A DNA stretch of 64,000 nt from an uncultured Clostridia bacterium (GTDB lineage: Bacteria > Bacillota > Clostridia > Oscillospirales > Acutalibacteraceae): the NCBI GenBank assembly GCA_947166625.1, contig CAMVEX010000009.1, forward strand, positions 1 through 64,000, read 5' to 3'. The first letter of the stretch is position 1, and each line of letters begins with the position of its first letter. The notes beneath the pieces were generated by a model. That model had not been told where the DNA came from and did no database searches. It saw only the letters and a list, made by a program, of their open reading frames with translations. Positions 34,128 to 43,325 of this stretch are shown piece after piece. A program made the translations under genes and the position numbers.

Positions 34128-35513
34128 ATGCTTACTTATAATTTTGAACGAAACAGCGGCGTTCCGCTATATGAGCAGCTTTACGGCGCTGTCAAATCCG
34201 ATATATTGAACGGAATAATCAAATCCGATGAAAAGCTTCCTTCAAAAAGGGAGCTTGCGGCGCATCTCGGGATAAGCAAGGTCACGGTCGAGGCGGCTTA
34301 TGCCGCATTGATAGATGAGGGATATGTTTATTCAATAGAAAAGAAGGGCTATTTCTGTGAAAAAAACCTTGCTCTGCCCGGCAAAAAATCAACTCCCGTT
34401 TCAGCCGCCTCGTTTTCCGCCGATGAATTCAAGGTGGATTTAAGCTCAAATGCCGTTCCCAAAAACCAGTTCCCTTTTTCAATATGGTCGAGGCTTACCC
34501 GTGAAGTTATGCTCAATTACAGCCGCGAGCTGCTCGATCCTATCCCGTACAAAGGAATGTATGCTTTCCGCGAGGCGCTTTGCAGTTATCTGCTCAGCTC
34601 AAGAGGTATGCGGGTTTCTCCCGAAAATATCATCATAGGCGCGGGTAGCGAATATCTCTATACCCAAATAATAAGACTGCTCGGGACGGATAAGGTCTAT
34701 GGGATCGAAAATCCCTCATATCATAAAATTTCCGAAGTTTATTCAATGAATAATGCGGATATCCGCTATTTTGATATTACCGATCATTCTGAGACCGTTT
34801 CCGAGATCGAGAGATCGGATATTGATATCATACATATATCGCCGTCTCATAATTTCCCCACGGGCAGGGTGATGGGCGCCAAGATCCGCCATGATCTGCT
34901 TTCTCTTATCGGAGACAGGCGAAACGGATATATCATAGAGGATGATTTTGACAGTGAGCTTCGTTTTGAGGGAAGACCGATCCCGCCGATGCAGACCATT
35001 GATAATTCCGGAAGAGTTATCTATATAAACACATTCTCAAAAACTATATCGCCCTCTATGAGGATCGGCTATATGATCCTGCCGCCCGATCTTGCCGCAA
35101 AATATTCACGCGAGCTCTCTTTTAATTCCTGCACGGTGCCGTCCTTTGAGCAATATACCCTTGCCGAATTCATTTCACGGGGTTATTATGAGCGGCACAT
35201 TAACCGTACCAAAAAATATTACAGGATTCTCAGGGCGGAGCTTCTTGAAGAATTCGCCCGTTCTCCTTTGCCAAAACGCTCGGAAATTTCAGAATCTCAA
35301 GCCGGCCTTCATTTCACCCTTTTGCTCGATACCGAAATGCCGGATGCCAAATTAAAAGAAATGCTTGCGGCAGAGGGAATTAAAGCGTCGTTTATGTCCG
35401 ATTATGTTTACGGCTCCGATTCTCACGGGCATGAGCTGCTTGTGAATTATTCGGGCCTTGACAGAGAAAAATTCAGGCTTGCGCTCGATACTGTCTGTAA
35501 ATTACTCGGTTGA
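34128..35513 (+). CDS. MocR/PdxR-type GntR regulator with aminotransferase domain
   Basis: The 461-residue protein joins a GntR winged helix (residues 5-75, 'GVPLYEQLYGAVKSDI', 'KLPSKRELAAHLGISKVTV') to a fold-type I aminotransferase domain. The PLP lysine is in 'YINTFSKTISPSMRIGY'. MocR proteins use PLP as a sensor or cofactor and often control B6 or amino acid genes. It is divergent from an ECF S component with a shared dyad between them, so local control of that operon is likely. Confidence 0.92.
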   Translation: MLTYNFERNSGVPLYEQLYGAVKSDILNGIIKSDEKLPSKRELAAHLGISKVTVEAAYAALIDEGYVYSIEKKGYFCEKNLALPGKKSTPVSAASFSADEFKVDLSSNAVPKNQFPFSIWSRLTREVMLNYSRELLDPIPYKGMYAFREALCSYLLSSRGMRVSPENIIIGAGSEYLYTQIIRLLGTDKVYGIENPSYHKISEVYSMNNADIRYFDITDHSETVSEIERSDIDIIHISPSHNFPTGRVMGAKIRHDLLSLIGDRRNGYIIEDDFDSELRFEGRPIPPMQTIDNSGRVIYINTFSKTISPSMRIGYMILPPDLAAKYSRELSFNSCTVPSFEQYTLAEFISRGYYERHINRTKKYYRILRAELLEEFARSPLPKRSEISESQAGLHFTLLLDTEMPDAKLKEMLAAEGIKASFMSDYVYGSDSHGHELLVNYSGLDREKFRLALDTVCKLLG

Positions 35514-35538
35514 TTTATTCCCGTCGGGATGTTATAAT
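35510..35538 (+). promoter_or_regulatory. Promoter of the secreted hydrolase operon
   Basis: TTGATT and TATAAT are spaced by 17 bases, overlapping the end of the MocR gene, about 30 bases before the ATG. Confidence 0.7.
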
Positions 35539-35569
35539 AAACCATAATGTTTTTCGGAGTGATAAATTT

Positions 35570-37087
35570 ATGAAAAAGGCTATTTCGTTACTGCTCTGCG
35601 TGATTATCGCGCTTTCCGCTTTGTCTGTAGGTTTTGCGGGCGCGTATTCACCTTCCTGCCCTTATATTTTCATTCACGGTTTTATGGGCAAGGATCTTTA
35701 TTCGGATAAAAACGATCGTGACAGCGAGCCCGTCTGGCCTCCGTCATCCGATAAGATCCTTGAATTGGTCAAGGCTCATATAGGCGATCTGCTCAAATTT
35801 CTTGTCACAAAGAATTATGATGAGCTCGGCGACGCAATCCTCGGCCCAGTCGGTGAGCTTCTCAGTTCGGCAGATCTTGATCCGAACGGTGAAGTTGCCG
35901 ATAACAGCGGAGCTTATATGGTTTATCCTCCCGAGAGCTCTGTCACTTCATCAAGCGAGCTTGATTTTAATTATGACTGGCGTATTGACCCCATAGAGGT
36001 TGCCTCTCAGCTTAATGATTTCATCAATTTTGTCACCCGCGCCTCCGGCTGTGATAAAGTCGTTATCGAATGCCACAGCTTCGGCGGGATAGTCGTAAAT
36101 ACCTACACACAGCTTTACGGCTATGATAAGATCAAATCCGTCTGCTATAATACGACCGCTATCTTCGGCGAGCAATATACCGGTGAGATGATGAGCGGAA
36201 ACATAGTTTTTGAAGGCGAGGCAATTTCGGCGTTTATCAAGAGGATGATCGGCGAGAATGAATATAAAAAGCTTCTTGTCGGCCTGATCGATCTGCTTGA
36301 CAGCGCCGGAGTTACGGGCGATATCGCAAAGCTCGGCAACGGAATCGTCGAGAATCTCGGAGAGAGAGCTATCAAACAGATTCTTCTGCCCATGTTCGGC
36401 AGGTGGCTGAGCATTTGGGCGATGATCCCCGATGCATATATCGATTCGTCGATGGATTTTGTATTCAATAAAGTTTATAAAGATGACGGTGTCGATCATT
36501 CAAAGCTGAAAGCAAAAATCGATGATTACAACACGAGGATCAGACCCAATAAAAAATCATCCCTTCTCGAGCAGGATGAAACCGTTAACACCTATGTGAT
36601 TTCAAGATATAATTATCCGTCCGTTCCGCTCACACCCACCTGGAAAAAGATGAGCGACGGCGTAGTTGATACGGCAAGCTCCTCCTTCGGAGCCGTCTGC
36701 GCCGAATACGGCGATAAATTCAGCGATGAATATGTTGCCTCACGCAAAGACAGATCCTGCGTCAATCCCGATCTCACGGTATGCTCCGAAACCTGCCTTT
36801 TCCCCGATCGCACCTGGTTTATTAAGGATTTGCAGCACGCAGCCATGCCCGATGATATGGAAGATATGGTGCGAGAGCTTCTCTTTTATGACGGCGAAGC
36901 GACGGTAGAAACATTCGATATGTATCCGAGATTCCTCGATTTTGATGAAAAAAGCGAAAAAATATCTCCGGATAACGGCACGGAAGCTGAGCAAAGATCC
37001 GTTTTCAGGTTCTTTTATGATATTTATCTGGCTCTGCTCAGGCTCAGAAGAAAAATATTTGATTTGATTTTCTTTTTCAGAAAGTAA
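35570..37087 (+). CDS. Secreted lipase-like alpha/beta hydrolase
   Basis: The protein (505 residues from the chosen start) has the signal peptide 'AISLLLCVIIALSALSVGFA', then 'YIFIHGFMGKDLY' and the nucleophile elbow 'IECHSFGGIVV', as in PGAP1/LCAT-type lipases. A central 120-residue region and a hydrophobic C-terminal stretch ('FDLIFFF') may act as lid and membrane contact. The track start at 35510 reads through the promoter; GGAG before the ATG at 35570 is preferred. It is followed by the FAD oxidoreductase after 18 bases. Confidence 0.82.
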   Translation: MKKAISLLLCVIIALSALSVGFAGAYSPSCPYIFIHGFMGKDLYSDKNDRDSEPVWPPSSDKILELVKAHIGDLLKFLVTKNYDELGDAILGPVGELLSSADLDPNGEVADNSGAYMVYPPESSVTSSSELDFNYDWRIDPIEVASQLNDFINFVTRASGCDKVVIECHSFGGIVVNTYTQLYGYDKIKSVCYNTTAIFGEQYTGEMMSGNIVFEGEAISAFIKRMIGENEYKKLLVGLIDLLDSAGVTGDIAKLGNGIVENLGERAIKQILLPMFGRWLSIWAMIPDAYIDSSMDFVFNKVYKDDGVDHSKLKAKIDDYNTRIRPNKKSSLLEQDETVNTYVISRYNYPSVPLTPTWKKMSDGVVDTASSSFGAVCAEYGDKFSDEYVASRKDRSCVNPDLTVCSETCLFPDRTWFIKDLQHAAMPDDMEDMVRELLFYDGEATVETFDMYPRFLDFDEKSEKISPDNGTEAEQRSVFRFFYDIYLALLRLRRKIFDLIFFFRK

Positions 37088-37105
37088 TTTAGGGGTGTGT
37101 GAATT

Positions 37106-38425
37106 ATGGGTAAAAAAATAATTGTTGCGGGTCTCGGTCACGGCGGTATTGCGGCTGCCGCTCAGCTTTCAAAAGCGGGCTATGATGTTACTGTTTATGA
37201 AAAGAAATCCGAGGGTACTCTCGGATATGACTGGACTGATATATTCGCTCCCGGTGCGCTCGGCGTTGCGGGTATCCCCATGCCGGATGAATCTCTTTAT
37301 GAATATAAAGAAAATATGACCTTTTTCGGCCCTTCCGAAACCGTCGGGCTCAAACAGCATGTGCCGCAGGATCAGCTTGAGATAAAAATGGAGAGGCGGG
37401 ATATATATAATCATCTTATCTCTCACGCCGTCGATTGCGGCGTAAAAATCGAGTATGATACCGAAGTTATCGCCCCCGCGCTTCTTGGCAACAGAGTTGT
37501 TGGGATCAAAACCGATAAAGGCGATTTCTATGCAGATCTCGTGATAGACGCCTGCGGTATGCTCTCGCCCGTGAGGATGAATCTTCCCGATCATCTCGGC
37601 ATTGAAAAAGCGCCTTCGAGGCTCGAATATATTACTATTTACAGAGCCTTTTATAATATCGGAAGCGACGAAGAGGTCGAGGCAAAATTCAAGGTTATGC
37701 TCTATAAAGACGGAATCCTCGGTATGAGCTGGGTGGCTTCAGAGGATGATCACACCGATGTGCTCATCGGCAGATTCGCCGATTTTGATATGGATGAAGT
37801 CAACAGATTTACCGATTTGTTAAGGCAGACCAATCCCCGTATAGGCACCGATAAGGTCAGGGGAGGGCAGTTTGTCAATATCCCCGTAAGGCAGCCTCTC
37901 TCGCTTATGGTGGCAGACGGTTACGCTGCTATCGGTGACAGCGCCTTTATGACAGTTCCGCTTATCGGCTCGGGTATTGCGAATTCGCTTCGCGCTTCGA
38001 GGATTCTTTTCGACGCGATAATTTCCGACCCCACCGATTCATTCTCGGCAGAGACGCTTTGGAAATACCAGTATAATTTCTATAAACTTCTCGGCTCGTC
38101 TCTTGCGCCGCTTGCCGCGGCAAAGCTTATTTTGCCAAAACTTACGGCAGAAGATGTCGATTATGCCTTTGAAAGCGGAATGGTCACCTCCGATGACATC
38201 ACCTTCGGAGCCGATTTTATAGGCCTTTCAAGTATGAATGTCAAATTCCAGGATATTATAAACAAAGCAAAACTCGCCGGCGGCAATAAAGAATTCCTCA
38301 GGAAGCTTCCCTCGACGGGCGCAAGGGTCAGCGCCGTGACCGGTGCCTGCGCCGCTATACCCAGGAGATACAGCGCCGATAAAATAAGAAGCTGGAAACG
38401 AATATATGAAATGTCATTTAAGTAA
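37106..38425 (+). CDS. FAD-dependent oxidoreductase (geranylgeranyl reductase-like)
   Basis: The 439-residue flavoprotein opens with 'KIIVAGLGHGGIAAAAQLSKAGYDV', a dinucleotide-binding fold, and has the second FAD segment 'GYAAIGDSAFMTVPLIGSGIANSL', which is the GD motif of the PHBH/geranylgeranyl reductase superfamily. The substrate is unknown. It lies between a secreted lipase-like protein and a tyrosine phosphatase in one operon; no shared pathway is obvious. Confidence 0.85.
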   Translation: MGKKIIVAGLGHGGIAAAAQLSKAGYDVTVYEKKSEGTLGYDWTDIFAPGALGVAGIPMPDESLYEYKENMTFFGPSETVGLKQHVPQDQLEIKMERRDIYNHLISHAVDCGVKIEYDTEVIAPALLGNRVVGIKTDKGDFYADLVIDACGMLSPVRMNLPDHLGIEKAPSRLEYITIYRAFYNIGSDEEVEAKFKVMLYKDGILGMSWVASEDDHTDVLIGRFADFDMDEVNRFTDLLRQTNPRIGTDKVRGGQFVNIPVRQPLSLMVADGYAAIGDSAFMTVPLIGSGIANSLRASRILFDAIISDPTDSFSAETLWKYQYNFYKLLGSSLAPLAAAKLILPKLTAEDVDYAFESGMVTSDDITFGADFIGLSSMNVKFQDIINKAKLAGGNKEFLRKLPSTGARVSAVTGACAAIPRRYSADKIRSWKRIYEMSFK

Positions 38426-38431
38426 TGAATT

Positions 38432-39229
38432 ATGACAGATAGAATTAAAAATAAAAAACTGAATTTCAGAGATCTCGGCGGTATAAAGGTAAACGGCGGC
38501 AAATCGGTCAGGCACAATCTGATTTTGCGAAGCGCAAAGCTGAGTAAACTTGGCTCTGCCGATAAACTGACTCTTGAAAAGTATTACAAAGTCAAAAAAG
38601 TCATAGATTTCAGAGCCAAGGAGGAGAAAAAGGGTAAAACCGATATTATTCCCGACGGAGCCGAATATATTCATATTCCCTTTTTTAACGAAGCGAATAT
38701 GGCTATGACGGGCGGTATGGGCTCCGATGTTTTATCTGCCATAAAAAAATCAGAGAGTAAAGAGGAATTGTATTCCTATATCCCGGAGCTCACCGATGTT
38801 TATCCCATAGTCGTTACGGATGATTACGCCCTTTCCCAGCTCTCTAAAACGGTTAAGATTATTATGAATAACCGCGAGGGCTCCGTGCTGTTTCATTGCA
38901 CCGCCGGGAAGGACAGGACCGGGATAACCGCCGCTCTTATCTTAAAAATGCTCGGCGCAAGTGACGAAGATATTCTTGAAGATTATCTCAAGACCAACGA
39001 AATATCGGCTAAAAACGGCAAAAAGTATGCAAGGCTTGCAAAAGTGTTTTTACGCAGCAAAAAAATCGCCGATAAAACCTACCGCGTTTTCCTTGCAGAT
39101 AAGAGTTATCTTAAATCCGCTTATGACGCCATGCTTGATAAATTCGGCTCATTCGATGTCTTCCTTTCCGAAGGCCTCGGCATTACCGATGACGAAATAA
39201 CCGATTTCAAAAATTATATTCTTGAATAA
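38432..39229 (+). CDS. Tyrosine-protein phosphatase (Y_phosphatase3 family)
   Basis: The 265-residue protein has 'NFRDLGGIKVNGGKSVRHNLILRSAKL' at the N-terminus and the P-loop 'FHCTAGKDRTG' (C-x5-R), as in the LMW-like/IphP phosphatases of Firmicutes, which hydrolyse phosphotyrosine or phosphoinositides. It has no signal peptide. It starts six bases after the FAD oxidoreductase and ends at a strong terminator. Confidence 0.92.
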   Translation: MTDRIKNKKLNFRDLGGIKVNGGKSVRHNLILRSAKLSKLGSADKLTLEKYYKVKKVIDFRAKEEKKGKTDIIPDGAEYIHIPFFNEANMAMTGGMGSDVLSAIKKSESKEELYSYIPELTDVYPIVVTDDYALSQLSKTVKIIMNNREGSVLFHCTAGKDRTGITAALILKMLGASDEDILEDYLKTNEISAKNGKKYARLAKVFLRSKKIADKTYRVFLADKSYLKSAYDAMLDKFGSFDVFLSEGLGITDDEITDFKNYILE

Positions 39230-39234
39230 AAGTA

Positions 39235-39252
39235 CCCGTCCGGACGGACGGG
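39235..39252. terminator. Terminator between phosphatase and trmO
   Basis: CCCGTCCG-ga-CGGACGGG is a perfect 8-bp stem followed by CATTTTTA, just after the phosphatase stop codon and five bases before the end of trmO on the other strand. Confidence 0.75.
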
Positions 39253-39257
39253 CATTT

Positions 39258-39929
39258 TTACTGTTCTTCTGTTATTTCGGTAACCGTTACTGTTTTATCG
39301 GATATTTTGAATTTGATATTTAATCCGCCGTAGCTCATCCCGTATATTCTTTCGGGGTCGTCAATGTATCTCGGAGCTGGATTGAGAGAAAGAATTTCTT
39401 TGAGCGTTTCTGCTTTCTCTTTCGTTATCGGCGGATTTATCCCGTCGGGTATCATTACTTTGAATTTTTCTCCGGGTTTATCAAATAAGTGATTGACTGC
39501 GTCAGGCTTTATATCCGCATAAGGGATATAGGGCTTGATATCATAAATGGGCGTGCCGTTCATCAGATCCGCTCCTGAAACGGTCAGCGCCGTTCCCGAG
39601 CCGGGTGTTTTGATTTTACCGGTCAGTTTAACCGCCGAAAGCCCTATGGGGTTCGGTCTGTGAGGCGATCGCGTTGCAAATACGCCGAGTCTTTTATTTC
39701 CACCGAGCCTCGGGGGTCTCACGGTCGGTGACCATTTTGTATCCTTGAATTCGCTGAATTCCCAGATAAGCCAGATGTAGTTTGATTCTTCAATTCCTCT
39801 CAGAGCCTCTTCGGCTCTGAATTCCGGCTCGAATACGATAAGGCTGTTTTCGGATTCTACAAGACCCGATTGCCTCGGGACCCCGAATTTTGATGTGTAG
39901 TCATTATAAATTCTCGCTATTATTTTCAT
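39258..39929 (-). CDS. trmO: tRNA m6t6A37 methyltransferase TrmO-like
   Basis: The protein (223 residues from the chosen start) has the TrmO/UPF0066 beta-barrel signature 'GVFATRSPHRPNPIGLSAVKL' and 'YIWLIWEF'. The family N-methylates t6A37 in tRNA-Thr(GGU). The track start at 39992 lies inside the preceding gene; ATG codons at 39938 and 39929 are more plausible and would couple it to the flavin reductase stop at 39931. An extra C-terminal domain of about 70 residues matches the longer TrmO form. Confidence 0.9.
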   Translation of the reverse strand: MKIIARIYNDYTSKFGVPRQSGLVESENSLIVFEPEFRAEEALRGIEESNYIWLIWEFSEFKDTKWSPTVRPPRLGGNKRLGVFATRSPHRPNPIGLSAVKLTGKIKTPGSGTALTVSGADLMNGTPIYDIKPYIPYADIKPDAVNHLFDKPGEKFKVMIPDGINPPITKEKAETLKEILSLNPAPRYIDDPERIYGMSYGGLNIKFKISDKTVTVTEITEEQ

Positions 39930-39930
39930 T

Positions 39931-40548
39931 TCATTCATACACCGGCTCAAAATCATCCGCCGGGTGTCCGCACCACGGGCAGACAAAATCATCCGGCAGG
40001 TCGGGTCCTTCGTAGATGTAGCCGCATATCTTACATTTCCACGCGATTATTTTTCTTGATTCATCTTTCTTTTGCGGCTTCGGCTTGATTCTTGAATGAT
40101 ACTCCGCGTAAGTCAAAGGAGCGTTTTCGCCTGTCTTGAAGCAATCTGTTATCTCTGCGATAAATAATGTATGGGTGCCGAGGTCTGTTGATTCAACCAC
40201 CCTGCATACAATCACGGCGCAGGTGTTGTTTTTGAGATAAGGTACCCCGTTCATATCCGTGAGATATTCGACCCCTTCAAATTTATCAATATCTCTGCCG
40301 GATTTCATGCCGAATCTTTCAAAAAGAGGGTATTCGCAGGTGCTGTCAAGTATGCTGAGGTTAAATGATCCGCTGTGTTTTATCATTTCGCAGGTGAGAT
40401 TTGAATTGAGGCATGATATCGCTATCCTGTCGGGGCTTGAAGCCACCTGAATGGCGGTATTTGTAATGCATCCGTTGATCTTGCCGGAATCCTTTGCGGA
40501 TAAAAGAAATACACCGTAAGTCAAGCTGAATAAAGCTGTTTTATCCAT
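39931..40548 (-). CDS. Flavin reductase-like protein with C-terminal rubredoxin
   Basis: An N-terminal FMN-binding flavin reductase domain ('FLLSAKDSGKINGCITNTAIQVASSP') runs to about residue 150. After a Lys/Pro linker comes a rubredoxin domain with both iron knuckles, 'CKICGYIYEG' and 'CPWCGHPADDFE'. Such fusions pass electrons from the iron centre to flavin in oxygen or nitric oxide detoxification of anaerobes. AAAGGA before the ATG at 40548 is better than the track start at 40566. It closely follows the sialidase-like gene. Confidence 0.92.
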   Translation of the reverse strand: MDKTALFSLTYGVFLLSAKDSGKINGCITNTAIQVASSPDRIAISCLNSNLTCEMIKHSGSFNLSILDSTCEYPLFERFGMKSGRDIDKFEGVEYLTDMNGVPYLKNNTCAVIVCRVVESTDLGTHTLFIAEITDCFKTGENAPLTYAEYHSRIKPKPQKKDESRKIIAWKCKICGYIYEGPDLPDDFVCPWCGHPADDFEPVYE

Positions 40549-40572
40549 ATCTTTTCCTTTCATCATAATTGG

Positions 40573-41661
40573 TTATATTTTCCATTTGACATAATGCAAA
40601 GAGGCGAAATCGTCTCCCTCGCACCTTGCGTAATAAACCGTGAAAAGCGAGCCGTCTTTAAGGGAAACCGTCGCCGGGTAGCCTATATCATCGTCGAAGC
40701 AATCGGCAAGTCTTATTTCGTTTCCGGCAATATCTCCGTTATTGTCAAGCTTAACGGCATATATTCCGTATGGCTCCGCGCGCCTGCCGTAAGAGAGGAT
40801 CGCTCCGCCGTCGATTTTGAGAAGATGGGGAGGGGAGCCGCAAATTCCCGTTTCTTCCCATTTACTCCAGGTCTTGCCGAAATCATCGGTATAGGTTTTC
40901 ATTATCGTGAAATAATTGTCATCCTCGGTCAGATGTGATCTGAAAAAAGCCAGTATCCTCCCCGAATCGAGTTGCACACATTGTACCTCATGAAAAGTAT
41001 CATTTGAATACTCACCGGGTATTTTGCATTCTCCGATTTCCTTGAATGTATTTCCGCAGTCATCGGAGATAAAAGAATAAAATCTGTTTTTTCTGTTTTC
41101 GTCTTTTTCAAATACTTCTTTACCGAGATAAAATATCCTGCCGTCGCTGAGTAAAACAGGGCCGTGAGTGCTGTGGACGGGAATTCGTTTTTCGTCGCCT
41201 GAATAATCGCCGTAACCGGTCAGGATTCGATAAAACGATCCGCCCGTTCTTTCGTCTTCGCTTAGCAGCTTATAATGTTTTACGAGACCTGAGCCTGCTT
41301 CTCCGCTGTCGGAGCGTATCCATTCGGCAAATTCATTTTCGTAGATCGCTGCGTGATTGGAGCAGTAAGTCACCATCATTTTACCTTCCCCGATATAAAG
41401 AATTCCGGGGTCTCTGTCATCGAGGAAACGGTCATTTATTACAGAGGGCAGGGTAAATGTTTTTCCGCCGTCACGGCTTTTATACATCGTTATCTTTCCG
41501 AATGGGCACATGTGACCCATACGAAATCCGGAGCAGACAACGTACATCACCCCGTTTTCGTCAACGCACGCCGAGGGCCACGATTGATAAGCAAAGAAAC
41601 TGTTGTTTCTTCGCGATACAATGCCTCTTTCAGTGATTACCACTTCGTGATCATTCATCAT
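40573..41661 (-). CDS. BNR-repeat sialidase-like protein
   Basis: The protein (about 362 residues) shows Asp-box repeats of the S-x-D-x-G-x-T-F/W type: 'SRDGGKTF', 'SDDCGNTF' and 'TDDFGKTWSKW', with the arginine-rich opening of a six-bladed propeller ('FLDDRDPGILY'). No signal peptide is visible, so it is probably intracellular, and the catalytic residues are not proven. The start is uncertain: Met codons at 41673, 41661 and 41658 all lie in the 3' end of scfB. It is therefore translationally tied to the SCIFF maturase. Confidence 0.75.
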   Translation of the reverse strand: MMNDHEVVITERGIVSRRNNSFFAYQSWPSACVDENGVMYVVCSGFRMGHMCPFGKITMYKSRDGGKTFTLPSVINDRFLDDRDPGILYIGEGKMMVTYCSNHAAIYENEFAEWIRSDSGEAGSGLVKHYKLLSEDERTGGSFYRILTGYGDYSGDEKRIPVHSTHGPVLLSDGRIFYLGKEVFEKDENRKNRFYSFISDDCGNTFKEIGECKIPGEYSNDTFHEVQCVQLDSGRILAFFRSHLTEDDNYFTIMKTYTDDFGKTWSKWEETGICGSPPHLLKIDGGAILSYGRRAEPYGIYAVKLDNNGDIAGNEIRLADCFDDDIGYPATVSLKDGSLFTVYYARCEGDDFASLHYVKWKI

Positions 41662-43027
41662 CTTCTTCTGCAACTTTCATCATAATCGCGCATTCCATTC
41701 TTTTTTTGAAAAGCTCGCAGCCGTATTCATATACCCCGTTTATCGAGCCGGTGGCGTGATATGAATTTGCGGCGCATCCACCCGAGCAGTAAAGCCTTGC
41801 CCAGCAGTTTTTGCATTCTTCTCTCGAATATACATTGCAGGAAGCGAAACTGTCTCTTATTTCAGTGTTTGTAACTCCGTCCCAAACGTTGCCCATCAGA
41901 TATTTTTTATCTCCTACAAATTGATGGCAGGGGTAGAGTTCGCCCGCGGGAGTAACCGCCATATACTCGGTGCCCGAGCCGCAGCCTGATATTCTTTTAT
42001 AGATGCAGGGGCCCGCTTTGAGATCTATCATATAGTGATAAAAAGTGAATCCTCTGCCTTCGCGTTTCCTTTTGATCATTTCTTTTGCAAGGATCTCGTA
42101 TTGCCCCAGCAATATCGGCAGATCATCGCCGGTCAGCGCATAAGGCTCGGTCGGCTTGCATACGACAGGCTCCATAGACAGCTCTGTAAAACCGAGATCG
42201 GCCATGTGAAATATATCGTTTGTAAAATCGGTGTTGGCATGAGTGAAGGTGCCTCTCATATAGTAGCCCTTGCCGCCGCGTGCCTCAACCAGCTTTTTGA
42301 ATTTCGGAAGAATAATATCGTATGATCCCTTCCCGGAAGGAGTCGGCCTTTTTGCATCGTGGATTTCGCGCCTGCCGTCAAGCGAAAGCACTACATTGTG
42401 GCATTCCCTGTTGCAGAAATCGATCACATCGTCATCAATGAGCATTCCGTTTGTGGTGAGAGTGAATCTGAAATGCTTGCCCGCTTTTTCTTCAACGCTT
42501 CGCGCATATTTTACGAGCTCTTTTACTACCTCAAAATTCATCAGCGGCTCTCCGCCGAAGAAATCCACCTCAAGATTTTTTCGGCTGCCGGAGTTTTCGA
42601 TCAGAAAGTCGAGAGCCCTTTTGCCTGTTTCAAAGCTCATGAGAGCGCTTTGCCCGTGGTATTTGCCCTGAGCGGCAAAGCAGTATTCACAATTCAGATT
42701 GCATGTATGAGAGACGTGCAGGCAGAGCGCCTTCACAACATTGCCCCTGAGCTTCAGATTAAGCGATTTGCCCTCGTAAATATCCTTTGTAAAAAGCTTT
42801 TTTTCATCTTTGAGATATTGAATATCATCGAGCAGATCGGATATTTCTTTTTCATTTATATCGGGGCTTTCACTGTATTTTTTGAGCAAAGCCGATGTTA
42901 TTTCTTCGCGGGTGTGCGTTTCAAACATACCTATCGCGTCATAGGCGACCTCGTCAACGCTGTGTACGCTTCCCGAAGCAACATCTATCACTATATTGTA
43001 TCCGTTTAATTTGTATTGGTGTATCAT
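41651..43027 (-). CDS. scfB: SCIFF peptide radical SAM maturase
   Basis: The 458-residue enzyme has the radical SAM motif in 'HTCNLNCEYCFAAQG' and a SPASM-type C-terminal cluster region ('CGSGTEY', 'CHQFVGDK', 'CKNCWARLYCSGGCAANS'). An N-terminal peptide-recognition domain of about 90 residues ('GYNIVIDVASGSVHSVDEVAYD') comes first. It installs thioether bonds between Cys and other residues of the SCIFF precursor. The precursor gene is 57 bases upstream, which makes the assignment firm. It is the second gene of the operon. Confidence 0.95.
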   Translation of the reverse strand: MIHQYKLNGYNIVIDVASGSVHSVDEVAYDAIGMFETHTREEITSALLKKYSESPDINEKEISDLLDDIQYLKDEKKLFTKDIYEGKSLNLKLRGNVVKALCLHVSHTCNLNCEYCFAAQGKYHGQSALMSFETGKRALDFLIENSGSRKNLEVDFFGGEPLMNFEVVKELVKYARSVEEKAGKHFRFTLTTNGMLIDDDVIDFCNRECHNVVLSLDGRREIHDAKRPTPSGKGSYDIILPKFKKLVEARGGKGYYMRGTFTHANTDFTNDIFHMADLGFTELSMEPVVCKPTEPYALTGDDLPILLGQYEILAKEMIKRKREGRGFTFYHYMIDLKAGPCIYKRISGCGSGTEYMAVTPAGELYPCHQFVGDKKYLMGNVWDGVTNTEIRDSFASCNVYSREECKNCWARLYCSGGCAANSYHATGSINGVYEYGCELFKKRMECAIMMKVAEEDDE

Positions 43028-43084
43028 AATGCTCCTAAGTAAAACCGCCTGCCGAATTACTACGGCAGACGGCAGTTTTATTTA

Positions 43085-43234
43085 TTATTTTTTCTCACAC
43101 TGCTGGTTTGCTACGCCGCAGGAAGTTTTGCAGGCTGACTGGCAGGAGGTCTGGCATTCGCCGCAGCCGCCGTTTTTAACGCTCTTTGTAAGATCGCGTG
43201 TTTCAATGGTCTTGATTCTGTTGGTCTTTTTCAT
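43085..43234 (-). CDS. scfA: SCIFF (six-cysteine) ranthipeptide precursor
   Basis: This 49-residue ORF, too short for the track, reads 'MKKTNRIKTIETRDLTKSVK' followed by a core with six cysteines: C24, C27, C31, C35, C39 and C46 ('CGECQTSCQSACKTSCG'). That is the 'six cysteines in forty-five residues' pattern found in nearly all Clostridia next to the radical SAM maturase. The leader is Lys/Thr rich and the tail is 'CEKK'. AAGGAG precedes the ATG, and a perfect consensus promoter lies upstream. No dedicated protease or exporter gene is adjacent. Confidence 0.95.
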   Translation of the reverse strand: MKKTNRIKTIETRDLTKSVKNGGCGECQTSCQSACKTSCGVANQQCEKK

Positions 43235-43286
43235 AACGGTCTCCTTATATGATGTATTGTGAGCTTCCTCACTTCTTTACCGTATT

Positions 43287-43315
43287 ATTATATCATAGTA
43301 ATTTTACCGTGTCAA
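43287..43315 (-). promoter_or_regulatory. Consensus promoter of the SCIFF operon
   Basis: TTGACA and TATAAT are exactly 17 bases apart, a perfect sigma-A match, about 53 bases before the scfA ATG. It starts directly beside the end of the decarboxylase gene. Confidence 0.9.
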
Positions 43316-43325
43316 TTGATTTGAA

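Noticed and set aside
43018-43262. 88-residue plus-strand ORF (track 42996-43262) over the SCIFF gene
   Set aside because: The opposite strand holds the six-cysteine precursor with promoter and ribosome binding site, so this is a shadow.
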